Of a stretch of 64,000 bases of DNA, positions 43,429-51,280 are shown one piece after another; within the stretch, counting starts at the first letter, position 1, and the number at the start of each line of letters is the position of its first letter. The notes below the pieces were generated by a model. The model was not told where the DNA came from. It saw only the letters and a list, made by a program, of their open reading frames with translations, and did no database searches. The DNA comes from Actinomadura rupiterrae (GTDB taxonomy: Bacteria > Actinomycetota > Actinomycetes > Streptosporangiales > Streptosporangiaceae), in the NCBI RefSeq assembly GCF_024172125.1, contig NZ_JAMZEA010000007.1, positions 496,001 through 560,000 on the forward strand, read 5' to 3'. A program made the translations under genes and the position numbers.

Positions 43429-43617
43429 ATCATCGTGGACGTTCCCGCGCACAAGGCCGTGCTCCCCGACACGCCCGCCAACATGTGGGCACGCGGGGAG
43501 CTGCACGATTTTCTCCGCCTCCCGCACGACGGGACTCGTGTCGAGATCATCGGAGGTGAGATCGTCGTGTCTCCCCCGGCCTCCGTCACCCTTCACTCTC
43601 AGCGACCAATCGTTTGA
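43426..43617 (+). pseudogene. Truncated Uma2 family gene
   Basis: 63 residues. LPDTPANMWARGELHDFLRLPHDGTRVEIIGGEIVVSPP aligns with residues 13-52 of the intact Uma2 gene downstream, and the upstream DNA is the same repeat. After the first ~60 residues it diverges and stops, lacking the PD..E..K nuclease core. It is best seen as a decayed duplicate; whether it is still translated is unknown. Confidence 0.75.
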
Positions 43618-43639
43618 TTCCGGGTACGATGCGAACACA

Positions 43640-43690
43640 CGTTCCCTACGATGGCCGGAGCACACCGTGAGCGAAAGGTCGCCTAACGTG
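43640..43690 (+). repeat. Promoter/leader repeat, copy 2
   Basis: CGTTCCCTACGATGGCCGGAG through AAAGG and the GTG of the intact Uma2 gene; matches copy 1 at 43379-43428. Confidence 0.75.
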
Positions 43691-44347
43691 AAGCTCCCCA
43701 TGTCGGTCGACTACAGGGAGCCGCTGGTTCCCGCCGAGACCGTGTTCGACCTGTGGATGCGCGACGAACTCGCGGACTATGTCCATATCCCCGACGGCTG
43801 GCGCGTCGAGGTCGTCGAAGGCAAGGTCGTCGCGTCTCCCTCCGCCGCTCCCATTCACAACGGCATCGTCACCGTCATCGGCGACGCCGTAGCCCTCGCG
43901 CAGCACCTCCGTTCGGACTTCCCCTGGACCAAGGAGGCGGGCAGTGGCCTGGGGCTCGGCGCATCGGCCCGAGGCTGCGTCCCCGACCTCATGATCCTCT
44001 CGGCGGACGTCCTCAAAGCCGTCCACGAGTCCAGAACGAAGCGGTTCTCCGCCGACGAGATCGAGCTCGTCGTCGAGATCACTTCACCGGGCAATGCGGA
44101 AGCCGACCGAAGGCCGCTCGAACCGCAGCATGTCCCCAGCAAGTGGAACAGCTACGCCGCGAGCGGCATCCCCTACTACCTGCTGGTGGACGCCGACCCC
44201 AAGGTCGCAAGGACGACTCTGTACTCCATTCCGGACGAGGGCGCGGCGGCATACCTGCACGACGAGTCCTGGGCATTCGGCCAGACCGTCCATCTCCCCG
44301 ACCCGTTCGACCTTCAGATCGACACCACGTCCTGGTTTACCTGGTAG
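43688..44347 (+). CDS. Uma2 family (DUF820) endonuclease-like protein
   Basis: 219 aa. PD-(D/E)XK fold: VPDLMILSAD holds the Asp, ELVVEITSPGN the Glu, and a lysine follows before YAASGIPYYLLVDADP. Uma2 proteins are common in actinobacteria and cyanobacteria, often in multiple copies, with no settled function; nuclease activity is inferred. GTG 43688 follows AAAGG. Confidence 0.85.
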   Translation: MKLPMSVDYREPLVPAETVFDLWMRDELADYVHIPDGWRVEVVEGKVVASPSAAPIHNGIVTVIGDAVALAQHLRSDFPWTKEAGSGLGLGASARGCVPDLMILSADVLKAVHESRTKRFSADEIELVVEITSPGNAEADRRPLEPQHVPSKWNSYAASGIPYYLLVDADPKVARTTLYSIPDEGAAAYLHDESWAFGQTVHLPDPFDLQIDTTSWFTW

Positions 44348-44384
44348 GACCGAGAGCCGCCGTCGCCAGCCGGATCAGACCGGG

Positions 44385-45380
44385 TCAGAGGGTCTTGGAG
44401 AGGGCTTTGATGGGCATCTGGAGTTCGGTGAGGAGGTCCAGGTCCTGCTCCGCCGGGCGGCCCAGGGTGGTGAGGTAGTTGCCGACGATGATGGCGTTGA
44501 CGCCGCCGAGCATGCCGTCGCGGGTGCCGAGGTCGCCGAGGGTGACCTCGCGGCCGCCGGCGTAGCGCAGGATGGTGCGCGGGAGGGCCAGCCGGAAGGC
44601 GGCGATGGTCTTGAGGGCCTCGGTGCCCTCGACCACGGGGTAGCCGGCGAACGGGGTGCCCGGGCGCGGGGCCAGGAAGTTCAGCGGGACCTCGTCGGGG
44701 TCGAGCTCGGCGAGCTGGGCGGCGAACTCGGCGCGCTGCTCGACGGTCTCGCCCATGCCGACGATGCCGCCGCAGCAGACCTCCATGCCCGCCTCCTTGA
44801 CCATGCGCAGGGTGTCCCAGCGCTCCTCCCAGGAGTGGGTGGTGACCACGTTCGGGAAGTGGGAGCGGGCGGTCTCCAGGTTGTGGTTGTAGCGGTGCAC
44901 GCCCATCGCGGCCAGCTCGTCCACCTGGTCCTGGGTGAGCATGCCGAGCGAGCAGGCGATGTTGATCTCGACGGCGTCGTTGATCGCCTTCACGCCGTCC
45001 CGGACCTGGGACATCAGGCGCTCGTCCGGGCCGCGGACGGCGGCGACGATGCAGAACTCGGTCGCGCCGGTCTTCGCGGTCTCCTTGGCGGCCTCGACCA
45101 GCTCGGGGATGTTCAGCCAGACGGACCGGACGGGGCTGGTGAACTGGCCGGACTGCGAGCAGAAGTGGCAGTCCTCGGGGCAGCCGCCGGTCTTCAGCGA
45201 GACGATGCCCTCGACCTCCACCTCGGGGCCGCACCAGCGCATCCGCACCTCGTGCGCGAGGGCGAGCGCGTCGGCGACGCGGTCGTCCGGCAGGGTCAGC
45301 ACCTGGAGCGTCTGCGCCGCGTCGAGGCCGCGGCCCTCGTCGAGGACCTGCCGCCGGGCGATGTCGAGGATGTCGGTCAC
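44385..45380 (-). CDS. bioB: Biotin synthase BioB
   Basis: 331 aa. Radical SAM enzyme that inserts sulfur into dethiobiotin. Cys67, Cys71 and Cys74 in GGCPEDCHFCSQSG bind the [4Fe-4S] cluster; GIVGMGET, NFLAPRPGTPF and GGREVTLGD are conserved. GTG 45380 overlaps the bioD stop by four bases (GTGA). In actinobacteria BioB needs the auxiliary protein BsaP; a candidate is at 56697. Confidence 0.97.
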   Translation of the reverse strand: MTDILDIARRQVLDEGRGLDAAQTLQVLTLPDDRVADALALAHEVRMRWCGPEVEVEGIVSLKTGGCPEDCHFCSQSGQFTSPVRSVWLNIPELVEAAKETAKTGATEFCIVAAVRGPDERLMSQVRDGVKAINDAVEINIACSLGMLTQDQVDELAAMGVHRYNHNLETARSHFPNVVTTHSWEERWDTLRMVKEAGMEVCCGGIVGMGETVEQRAEFAAQLAELDPDEVPLNFLAPRPGTPFAGYPVVEGTEALKTIAAFRLALPRTILRYAGGREVTLGDLGTRDGMLGGVNAIIVGNYLTTLGRPAEQDLDLLTELQMPIKALSKTL

Positions 45381-46108
45381 GGGCTCTCCTTGGTGGGGGC
45401 GTGGGTGTCGCGGAACGAGGCGGCGTCGAAGGAGCCGCCGAACACCGGGGCGAGGCCGCGGTGCGCGGCGACCAGGAACTCGGCGGGGTCGAGCGCGCCC
45501 GCGCCGGCCGGCAGCGCCCCGGCGAGGGGGCGCGCGGCGAGCGTCTCCAGGTCGCGCAGGTTGCTGCGCATGGCGAGGTCCGGGGCGTCCGGCCAGGAGC
45601 CGATCACGACGCCCGCGAGGTTCAGGCCGCGGTGCGCCATGGCCTCCAGGGTGAGCGCGGTGTGGTTGAGCGTGCCGAGGTCCGGCCGGACGACCAGCAG
45701 CACGGACGCGCCGAGCCAGCGGGCCAGGTCGGCGACCGTGTTGCCCTCGTCGTCGTAGCGGACGAGCAGCCCGCCCGCGCCCTCCACCAGGACCAGCTCG
45801 CGCTCGGCCGCCAGGCCCGTGACCCGGGCGACGGCGGACGGCAGGTCGACCGGCGGCATCCCGGCGTGCCGGGCGGCGGCGGCCGGGGACAGCGGGTCGG
45901 GGAACCGGGCGAACTCGTGCAGGTCGGACACGCCCGCGAGGCGTCCGATCTCGGCGAGGTCGCCGTCCTCGTCCGGCCCGACGCCGGTCTGGGCGGGCTT
46001 GACCACGGCCACGGACGATCCGCGCGCGGCGGCCAGCGACGCCACCGCCGCGGTCGCCACCGTCTTCCCGACTCCGGTGCAGGTCCCGGTCACCACGAGC
46101 ACGCTCAC
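45377..46108 (-). CDS. bioD: Dethiobiotin synthetase BioD
   Basis: 243 aa. ATP-dependent closure of the ureido ring. P-loop GTCTGVGKT (8-16), VVKPAQTGV and VLVEGAGGLLVRYDD are the BioD motifs. GTG 46108. bioD-bioB form an operon; bioA is not in the window. Confidence 0.95.
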   Translation of the reverse strand: MSVLVVTGTCTGVGKTVATAAVASLAAARGSSVAVVKPAQTGVGPDEDGDLAEIGRLAGVSDLHEFARFPDPLSPAAAARHAGMPPVDLPSAVARVTGLAAERELVLVEGAGGLLVRYDDEGNTVADLARWLGASVLLVVRPDLGTLNHTALTLEAMAHRGLNLAGVVIGSWPDAPDLAMRSNLRDLETLAARPLAGALPAGAGALDPAEFLVAAHRGLAPVFGGSFDAASFRDTHAPTKESP

Positions 46109-46183
46109 GTCCGGCACGATAGCGCGACGTCCCTGGACGATCGCTCGCGGAATCCCACAGTGTTGGACGACCCGGTTTGTATC

Positions 46184-46215
46184 CGGGCCGTCCGCGCCCG
46201 GGTTCCGGACGGCCC
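46184..46215. promoter_or_regulatory. Perfect inverted repeat between bioD and a lipoprotein gene
   Basis: CGGGCCGTCCG (46184-46194) and CGGACGGCCCG (46205-46215), 11-bp arms with a ten-base loop, midway between the divergent starts. It may be an operator or a leader hairpin. Confidence 0.4.
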
Positions 46216-46288
46216 GTTCCGGACGGAACCGGGCGGCGCGGCATGGCGTCCAACCTCCATGGCGGTTCCCTCCGTACGATCGGCGGGC

Positions 46289-47092
46289 ATGATGGCCCGT
46301 GGCGTGGCAGCGGTGCTGGTGGGCTCGTCCCTGCTCATCGGCTGCGGATCCCAGACCGGCGGCACGAAGGCGGGCGGCGTGCACGACTCCACCTCCGCCA
46401 CCCAGGCTCCGTCCGGCGGCGACCCCTCGACGGACAATGGCGCCGGGCTGGTGCTCCGCTGGCGGATGACCGGCGGCATCGCCGGGCTGGGCGGCGCGTT
46501 CACCGTCCCCGAGTTCTCCCTGTACCCGGACGGGACGGCGATCGTCCCCGGCGATCGGGCGAAGGGGCGGCTCAAGCGGTACCACCTGAAGCCGCAGGCG
46601 GCCCGGGCGCTGTTCGACGAGGCGACCGCGGCCGGGCTGGCGCAGCCCCGGAAGATCGGTCCCCACGGCCAGATCGCCGACGCGATGACCCTGGTGATGT
46701 GGCTGGGGAAGGCGCGGACGGAGATCGTCCAGCCCGAGGCGCAGAGCGTCCCGGCCACGCGGCTGTGGAACAAGCTGCATCCCGAGCAGTGGAAGCAGAG
46801 CGACCAGCAGTCCCCGCCCGACACGTACGTGCCGGAGCGGTACGCGGTGAGCGCGCTCGGGACGGGTGAGCACGCGTCGTCCAGCACGCCCGCGTGGCCG
46901 CTGGCGCCGCTCACCAAGGGCAAGCAGGTCGGCGGCGGGCTGTGCACGGTCTACTCCGGCGGGGACGCGGCGCGCGTCCGCGGCCTGGCGGAGAAGGCCC
47001 CGGTCGGCCAGTTCACCAGCGGCGGCCAGGTCTACAGCGTCCGGTACCGGCCGCTGCTCCCGGACGAGAAGTCCTGCGACGACCTCGCCTAG
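46289..47092 (+). CDS. Lipoprotein of unknown function
   Basis: 267 aa. A short signal peptide ends in LLIGC at residues 15-19, followed by a Ser/Gly/Thr-rich linker to about residue 50. The remaining domain has a TLVMWLGKARTEIVQPEA core and two late cysteines (C219, C263) that may pair. ATG 46289 or, ten residues earlier, 46259. No known domain. It faces the chitin cluster and shares a terminator. Confidence 0.75.
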   Translation: MMARGVAAVLVGSSLLIGCGSQTGGTKAGGVHDSTSATQAPSGGDPSTDNGAGLVLRWRMTGGIAGLGGAFTVPEFSLYPDGTAIVPGDRAKGRLKRYHLKPQAARALFDEATAAGLAQPRKIGPHGQIADAMTLVMWLGKARTEIVQPEAQSVPATRLWNKLHPEQWKQSDQQSPPDTYVPERYAVSALGTGEHASSSTPAWPLAPLTKGKQVGGGLCTVYSGGDAARVRGLAEKAPVGQFTSGGQVYSVRYRPLLPDEKSCDDLA

Positions 47093-47111
47093 CCGCCTCA
47101 CGAACACGAAA

Positions 47112-47148
47112 CCCGCCCGGCCACCGGGGACGTGGGTGGCCGGGCGGG
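47112..47148. terminator. Bidirectional terminator
   Basis: CCCGCCCGGCCACC (47112-47125) and GGTGGCCGGGCGGG (47135-47148): perfect 14-bp stem between the convergent lipoprotein and chitinase genes. Confidence 0.7.
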
Positions 47149-47163
47149 AACTCCGGGTGATCG

Positions 47164-49767
47164 CTACTTCTTCAGGGCGGGCTGGTTCAGGCTGGGTTGG
47201 TTCAGGCCGGTGTCGAGCGCGGTGGTCAGGGTGCCGGTGTCGCCGGACATCTCCCAGATCATCGCGCCGAGCAGGCCCTTGCTCTTGAGCCACGCGGTCT
47301 TCTTGCCGATCGACCACGGGTCGTCGAAGGACCACCACTGGCCCTTGTCGCCGGTGAAGCAGTACGTGGCCACGGCCTGCTCGTTGTGGTAGACGGTGCA
47401 GTTCGGGACGCTGGAGATCAGGTTGCTGTAGCCGCGCGTCCCGGCCTCCTCCTGGAACTGGCCGGGCGCGGCGCCCTGCGCGGCCTGCCACTGGCCGTGG
47501 ACGCCGCCGTCGGTGACGCTCTGCCAGCCGCGTCCGTAATAGGCGAGGCCGATGGTGAGCTTGCGCGGGTTCACGCCTGCGGTGAGGTAGGCGTTGACGG
47601 CGTTCTCCACGCTGAAGTGGAACGAGTAGGGATCGTTGGTGTCGGCGTAGAGGTTCCCGGCGTGGCCGGTCCGGTTGGGCTCCCACGAGTTGTCGCTGCC
47701 GGAGCCGTGGAAGTCGTAGCCCTGGACGTTGAAGATGTCGAGGGACTTCGCGGTGCCGGTGAGGTCCCAGCCCGCGGTGATCTTCGCGGGGTCGGCGGGC
47801 GTGAACGCGGTGAGCAGGTAGCGCTTGCCGGTCTGCTGCCCGAGCGCGTCGAGCTGGGTGCGGAACTCGGCGAGCAGCAGCGTCAGGTTCGCCTTGTCGT
47901 TGGGGCTGACGTGGTTGCCGGGGTGGCCGTCCGCGCCGGGCCACTCCCAGTCGACGTCGATGCCGTCGAAGATCCCGGCGGCGGTGCCGGGGCCGCCCGC
48001 GCCGCTGTAGGACGGCAGGTTGCCCTTGATGTAGGTGTCGAGGCAGGACGCGACGAACTTCTTCCGGGACGCGTCGGTCGCGGCGACGTCGGAGAAGTAC
48101 TTGGAGTAGGTCCAGCCGCCGATCGACATCAGGACCTTCAGGTTCGGGTACTTGGCCTTGAGCTTCTTCAGCTGGTTGAAGTTGCCGCGCAGCGCCTCGT
48201 AGCCGGTGTCGGCCTGGCCGTCCACCGACTGCGCCGCCGACATCGGACGGGCGTAGTCGGCGTCCGCGTCGCCCGCGCCGTCGCCCTGGCTCGGGTCCTC
48301 CGGGTCGGACGTGGTGCCCTTGGTGACGCCTTCGAGGCAGGTCAGGTTGGTCGGGTCGATGTTGCCGAACGCGTAGTTGATGTGGGTGAGCTTCGCGGCG
48401 TTGCCGGTGCTGTCGAGGTTCTTGACGAAGTACTGCCGCCCGTAGATCCCCCACTGGACGAAGTAGCCGACGCGGGCGTAGCCGCTGACCACGTCGCTGG
48501 TGGTGACCTGGATCGGCGCGCTCTGCGCGGAGACGTTGTCGTACTGGTCGCGGGCGAGGACGGTGAACGAGTACGTCGTGGACGGCGACAGGCCGGTCAC
48601 GGTCGCGCTCGTCCCGGTGACGGTCGCGGCGGTCTTGCCGTTGACGAGGACGTCGTAGTTCGCAACGCCGGTGTTGTCGGTCGAGGCGTCCCAGGCGAGC
48701 TTGACGCTGGACGCGTCCTTGCCGGTGCTGTGCAGGTTCCCGGGGACGGACGGCGGGGTCGTGTCGTCCGAGGGGTTGTTGGTGGTGACCGAGACGGGCG
48801 CGCTCGCCGGGGACGTGCCGCCCTTGCGGTCCTTGGCCTTCACGGTGAACGAGTAGGCGGTGTTCGGGGTGAGCCCGCCGATCGTCGCCGTCGTCCCGGA
48901 CACGGTGGTCGCGAGCGCCGAGCCGTTGTAGACGTCGTAGGCGGAGACCGGGAGGCTCCCGGCCTTCGCCGCGTCCCAGGCGAGCGTGACGGACTTGGTG
49001 GTCTTCACGACGACCTTGAGCCCGGTCGGCGCGGACGGCGGCGTGTCGGGCGTCCCGCCGCAGTTGGCGTCGTTCACCCGGCAGGACGTCGGCGACGCCC
49101 CGGACGAGCTGAGCGAGAACGTCGGGCTGTAGGGATCGGTGGTCTTCCCGGCCGCGATCGTCGTGTTGTAGTAAGCCGGAGTGAGCGTGACGGTCGTCCC
49201 GGACTGGCTGATCGAGCCGTTGCTCGCGTTGCTCGCCGTCACTCCGGACGGCAGCGTGAACACGACCGTCCAGCCGTTCACGGCGGTCGTGCCGTGGTTG
49301 GCGATCACGAACGTGCCGGTCGTCCCGCTGACCGAGTAGTCGGCGGTGACACCGGTCAGGGTCGGCGGCGGCGCGCCCGAGCCGTCGCAGTTCGCGCCGT
49401 TGAGCAGGCACGACGTCGGCTGGACGGCGGAGCTGAGGCTGAACGTCGGGCTGTACGGCTCGGTGTTCTTCCCGGGCTGGACAGTGGCGATGTAGAACGC
49501 GGGCTTGAGCGTGACCTTCGTGCCGTTCTGGGTGAGCGTCGCGTTCTGCGGGTTGGACGCGGTCACCCCGGACGGCAGCTCGAACACCAGCGTCCACCCG
49601 GAGACGGCGGTCGTGCCCGGGTTCGAGACGACGTACTTGCCGGTCGTCCCGGACAGGCTGAAGGCGGCGGTGAGGCGTCCGTCCGCCGCGTGCGCGGGCG
49701 TCAGTGCCAGCGCCACGGCGGCGAACACGGATATCAGGGCGGCGAGCAGTCGGCGCATGGCCGTCAC
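47164..49767 (-). CDS. Secreted GH18 chitinase with two CBM2-like and two FN3 domains
   Basis: 867 aa. Signal peptide ends near PAHA|ADG. Two CBM2-like domains (about 30-127 and 135-236) end in matching CxxNxxNC motifs; two FN3 domains (245-330, 340-425) precede the GH18 catalytic domain (430-850). DGIDVDWEWP (601-610) carries catalytic Glu608. The double CBM2 arrangement should anchor it on crystalline chitin or cellulose. GTG 49767 overlaps the DUF305 stop (GTGA); ATG 49758 is an alternative. Last gene of the cluster. Confidence 0.93.
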   Translation of the reverse strand: MTAMRRLLAALISVFAAVALALTPAHAADGRLTAAFSLSGTTGKYVVSNPGTTAVSGWTLVFELPSGVTASNPQNATLTQNGTKVTLKPAFYIATVQPGKNTEPYSPTFSLSSAVQPTSCLLNGANCDGSGAPPPTLTGVTADYSVSGTTGTFVIANHGTTAVNGWTVVFTLPSGVTASNASNGSISQSGTTVTLTPAYYNTTIAAGKTTDPYSPTFSLSSSGASPTSCRVNDANCGGTPDTPPSAPTGLKVVVKTTKSVTLAWDAAKAGSLPVSAYDVYNGSALATTVSGTTATIGGLTPNTAYSFTVKAKDRKGGTSPASAPVSVTTNNPSDDTTPPSVPGNLHSTGKDASSVKLAWDASTDNTGVANYDVLVNGKTAATVTGTSATVTGLSPSTTYSFTVLARDQYDNVSAQSAPIQVTTSDVVSGYARVGYFVQWGIYGRQYFVKNLDSTGNAAKLTHINYAFGNIDPTNLTCLEGVTKGTTSDPEDPSQGDGAGDADADYARPMSAAQSVDGQADTGYEALRGNFNQLKKLKAKYPNLKVLMSIGGWTYSKYFSDVAATDASRKKFVASCLDTYIKGNLPSYSGAGGPGTAAGIFDGIDVDWEWPGADGHPGNHVSPNDKANLTLLLAEFRTQLDALGQQTGKRYLLTAFTPADPAKITAGWDLTGTAKSLDIFNVQGYDFHGSGSDNSWEPNRTGHAGNLYADTNDPYSFHFSVENAVNAYLTAGVNPRKLTIGLAYYGRGWQSVTDGGVHGQWQAAQGAAPGQFQEEAGTRGYSNLISSVPNCTVYHNEQAVATYCFTGDKGQWWSFDDPWSIGKKTAWLKSKGLLGAMIWEMSGDTGTLTTALDTGLNQPSLNQPALKK

Positions 49768-50351
49768 CTACTTCGGGGGTCGAGGAGCGCCAGCATCGCG
49801 GCGATCTCCGCCGAACGTGAGCGGTCGATGGTCGCGGCGAGCGACCGCGCCCAGGCGTCCTGGCCGTGGGCGGTCTCCATCCGGGCCATCTGGACCGCGT
49901 CGTCCTGATGGGCGATGAGCAGGTTGAGGAAGGCGCGCTCGAAGCCGTCCGGCGCGGCGCGCTGGACGGACCGGACGGCCGCGGGCGAGGTCGCCGGCAG
50001 CCCGCCGTGCGCGGCGTGCGAGCCGGGCGCGGCGGTCGCCGGGCGGTGCCAGGCGCGCAGCCGCGCCGACATCGCCCGGACCTCGGTGAGCTGCGTGCTC
50101 GCGATCGCCGCGGCGAGCCGGGCGACCTGCGGCCGCACCGCCCGCCCGCGGCCGGCGGCGAGCCGGGCCAGGGTCACGCCCTGACCCTCGTGCGGCGCCA
50201 TCATCTGCAGGAACATCACATCGGTGGGGTTGAAGCCGGGGCCGCCGCGCGCCGCCGCCGACGACGCGGGGCCACCAGCAGACCCGCATCGTCCGAGCAG
50301 GAGCAGCGCGCACGCGGCGGCCACGGCGAGGACGGCCCACCGGACCGTCAC
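49764..50351 (-). CDS. DUF305 family exported protein
   Basis: 195 aa. An N-terminal hydrophobic segment is followed by two four-helix-bundle-like DUF305 halves. The usual MMxxHH motifs read FLQMMAPHEGQG and FLNLLIAHQDDAVQMARME, keeping the first His and the Met residues but losing the second His. Some DUF305 proteins bind copper outside the membrane. It sits between the LPMO and the chitinase with four-base overlaps on both sides (GTG 50351; GTG 50363 alternative). Confidence 0.82.
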   Translation of the reverse strand: MTVRWAVLAVAAACALLLLGRCGSAGGPASSAAARGGPGFNPTDVMFLQMMAPHEGQGVTLARLAAGRGRAVRPQVARLAAAIASTQLTEVRAMSARLRAWHRPATAAPGSHAAHGGLPATSPAAVRSVQRAAPDGFERAFLNLLIAHQDDAVQMARMETAHGQDAWARSLAATIDRSRSAEIAAMLALLDPRSR

Positions 50352-51220
50352 GCGGCCCGCCACAGCGCCGGAGCGTTGGGCGGTTCCCAGCCCGCGATCG
50401 CGGTGTGGGCCTGAAGGCAGGTGTAGGTGACGCCGCCATAGCTGACCTGGTCACCGGTGGCGTAGGTCTTCCCGGCCGCCCAGGTGTCGCCGGGCGTCTG
50501 CGTGGGCGGCGTGGTGGGCGGCGGAGTCGTCGGCGGAGTCGTGGGAGGCGGGGTGGTCGGGGGCGGCGTGGGCGTGGTGGAGCCGCCGAAGTCCACGTCC
50601 GAGCAGGTGTAGAACGCCTCGTCGCTGCCGACGACCCGCTGCCAGATGGAGTAGAGCAGGTGGCGGCCGGTGCGCTGCGGCAGGTTCAGGGTCCACTGCG
50701 TGTAGGTGGACGGGTGCTGGTCGAGGAACGTGGCCAGCGGGACGAGGTCGCCCCAGCGGAGCGGCTGCGTCGGGTCCCAGCCGTCCCGGGTGATGTAGAA
50801 CTCGAAGTTGCTGTCCTGGTGCGGGGCGGTGGCGTAGTAGGTGACGGTCAGCGGCCCCGGCCGGACGGCCTTGGCGGGCCAGTCGGCGCGCTGGAGGTCC
50901 AGGCCGCGGTACTTGGCGCGGCCGGCGCTGCACAGCTGGCCGTCCGGGATGATCTCCCGGGACCGTCCGCCCGCGTCCAGCCGGGACACCTCGTTCCAGT
51001 CGTAGAACGGCTGGGTTCCGGCGACCGCGACGGCGGCCTTGCAGGCGTCGGACTTCGGGTTCTCCGGGCCCTCCTGCTTGCAGACGAAGACGCGGCTGGG
51101 CGGGTCGGACAGCGTGCCGTGCGCGTTCGCGGGCGCGGCGGGGGTCGCCAGCACGGCGACCACGGACGCCGCGGGGACGGCGGCGACCGCTAGAGCGACC
51201 TTCGCGTGGGCAGATCGCAT
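50348..51220 (-). CDS. AA10 lytic polysaccharide monooxygenase with CBM5/12
   Basis: 290 aa. Signal peptide ends PANA|HGTLSDPPSR; the new N-terminal His34 and a second His in TAPHQDS form the copper brace. The AA10 domain ends near CSDVDFGG, followed by a Pro/Thr linker (TPPPTT repeats) and a CBM5/12 module (DTWAAGKTYATGDQVSYGG...WEP). It oxidatively cleaves chitin (or cellulose), helping the flanking chitinases. ATG 51220 is favoured over 51226 since AAGG directly abuts the latter. Confidence 0.95.
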   Translation of the reverse strand: MRSAHAKVALAVAAVPAASVVAVLATPAAPANAHGTLSDPPSRVFVCKQEGPENPKSDACKAAVAVAGTQPFYDWNEVSRLDAGGRSREIIPDGQLCSAGRAKYRGLDLQRADWPAKAVRPGPLTVTYYATAPHQDSNFEFYITRDGWDPTQPLRWGDLVPLATFLDQHPSTYTQWTLNLPQRTGRHLLYSIWQRVVGSDEAFYTCSDVDFGGSTTPTPPPTTPPPTTPPTTPPPTTPPTQTPGDTWAAGKTYATGDQVSYGGVTYTCLQAHTAIAGWEPPNAPALWRAA

Positions 51221-51280
51221 GGTCATCCTTCTTTCGGGGTGGGGAGCGTCTTTCGGGGTGGAGCTTCTTCCGGGAGGCGG

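Noticed and set aside
45377..49597. 1406-residue frame spanning bioD and the chitinase antisense frame
   Set aside because: Only the last 243 residues (BioD) have conserved motifs; the rest is an off-frame reading of the chitinase.
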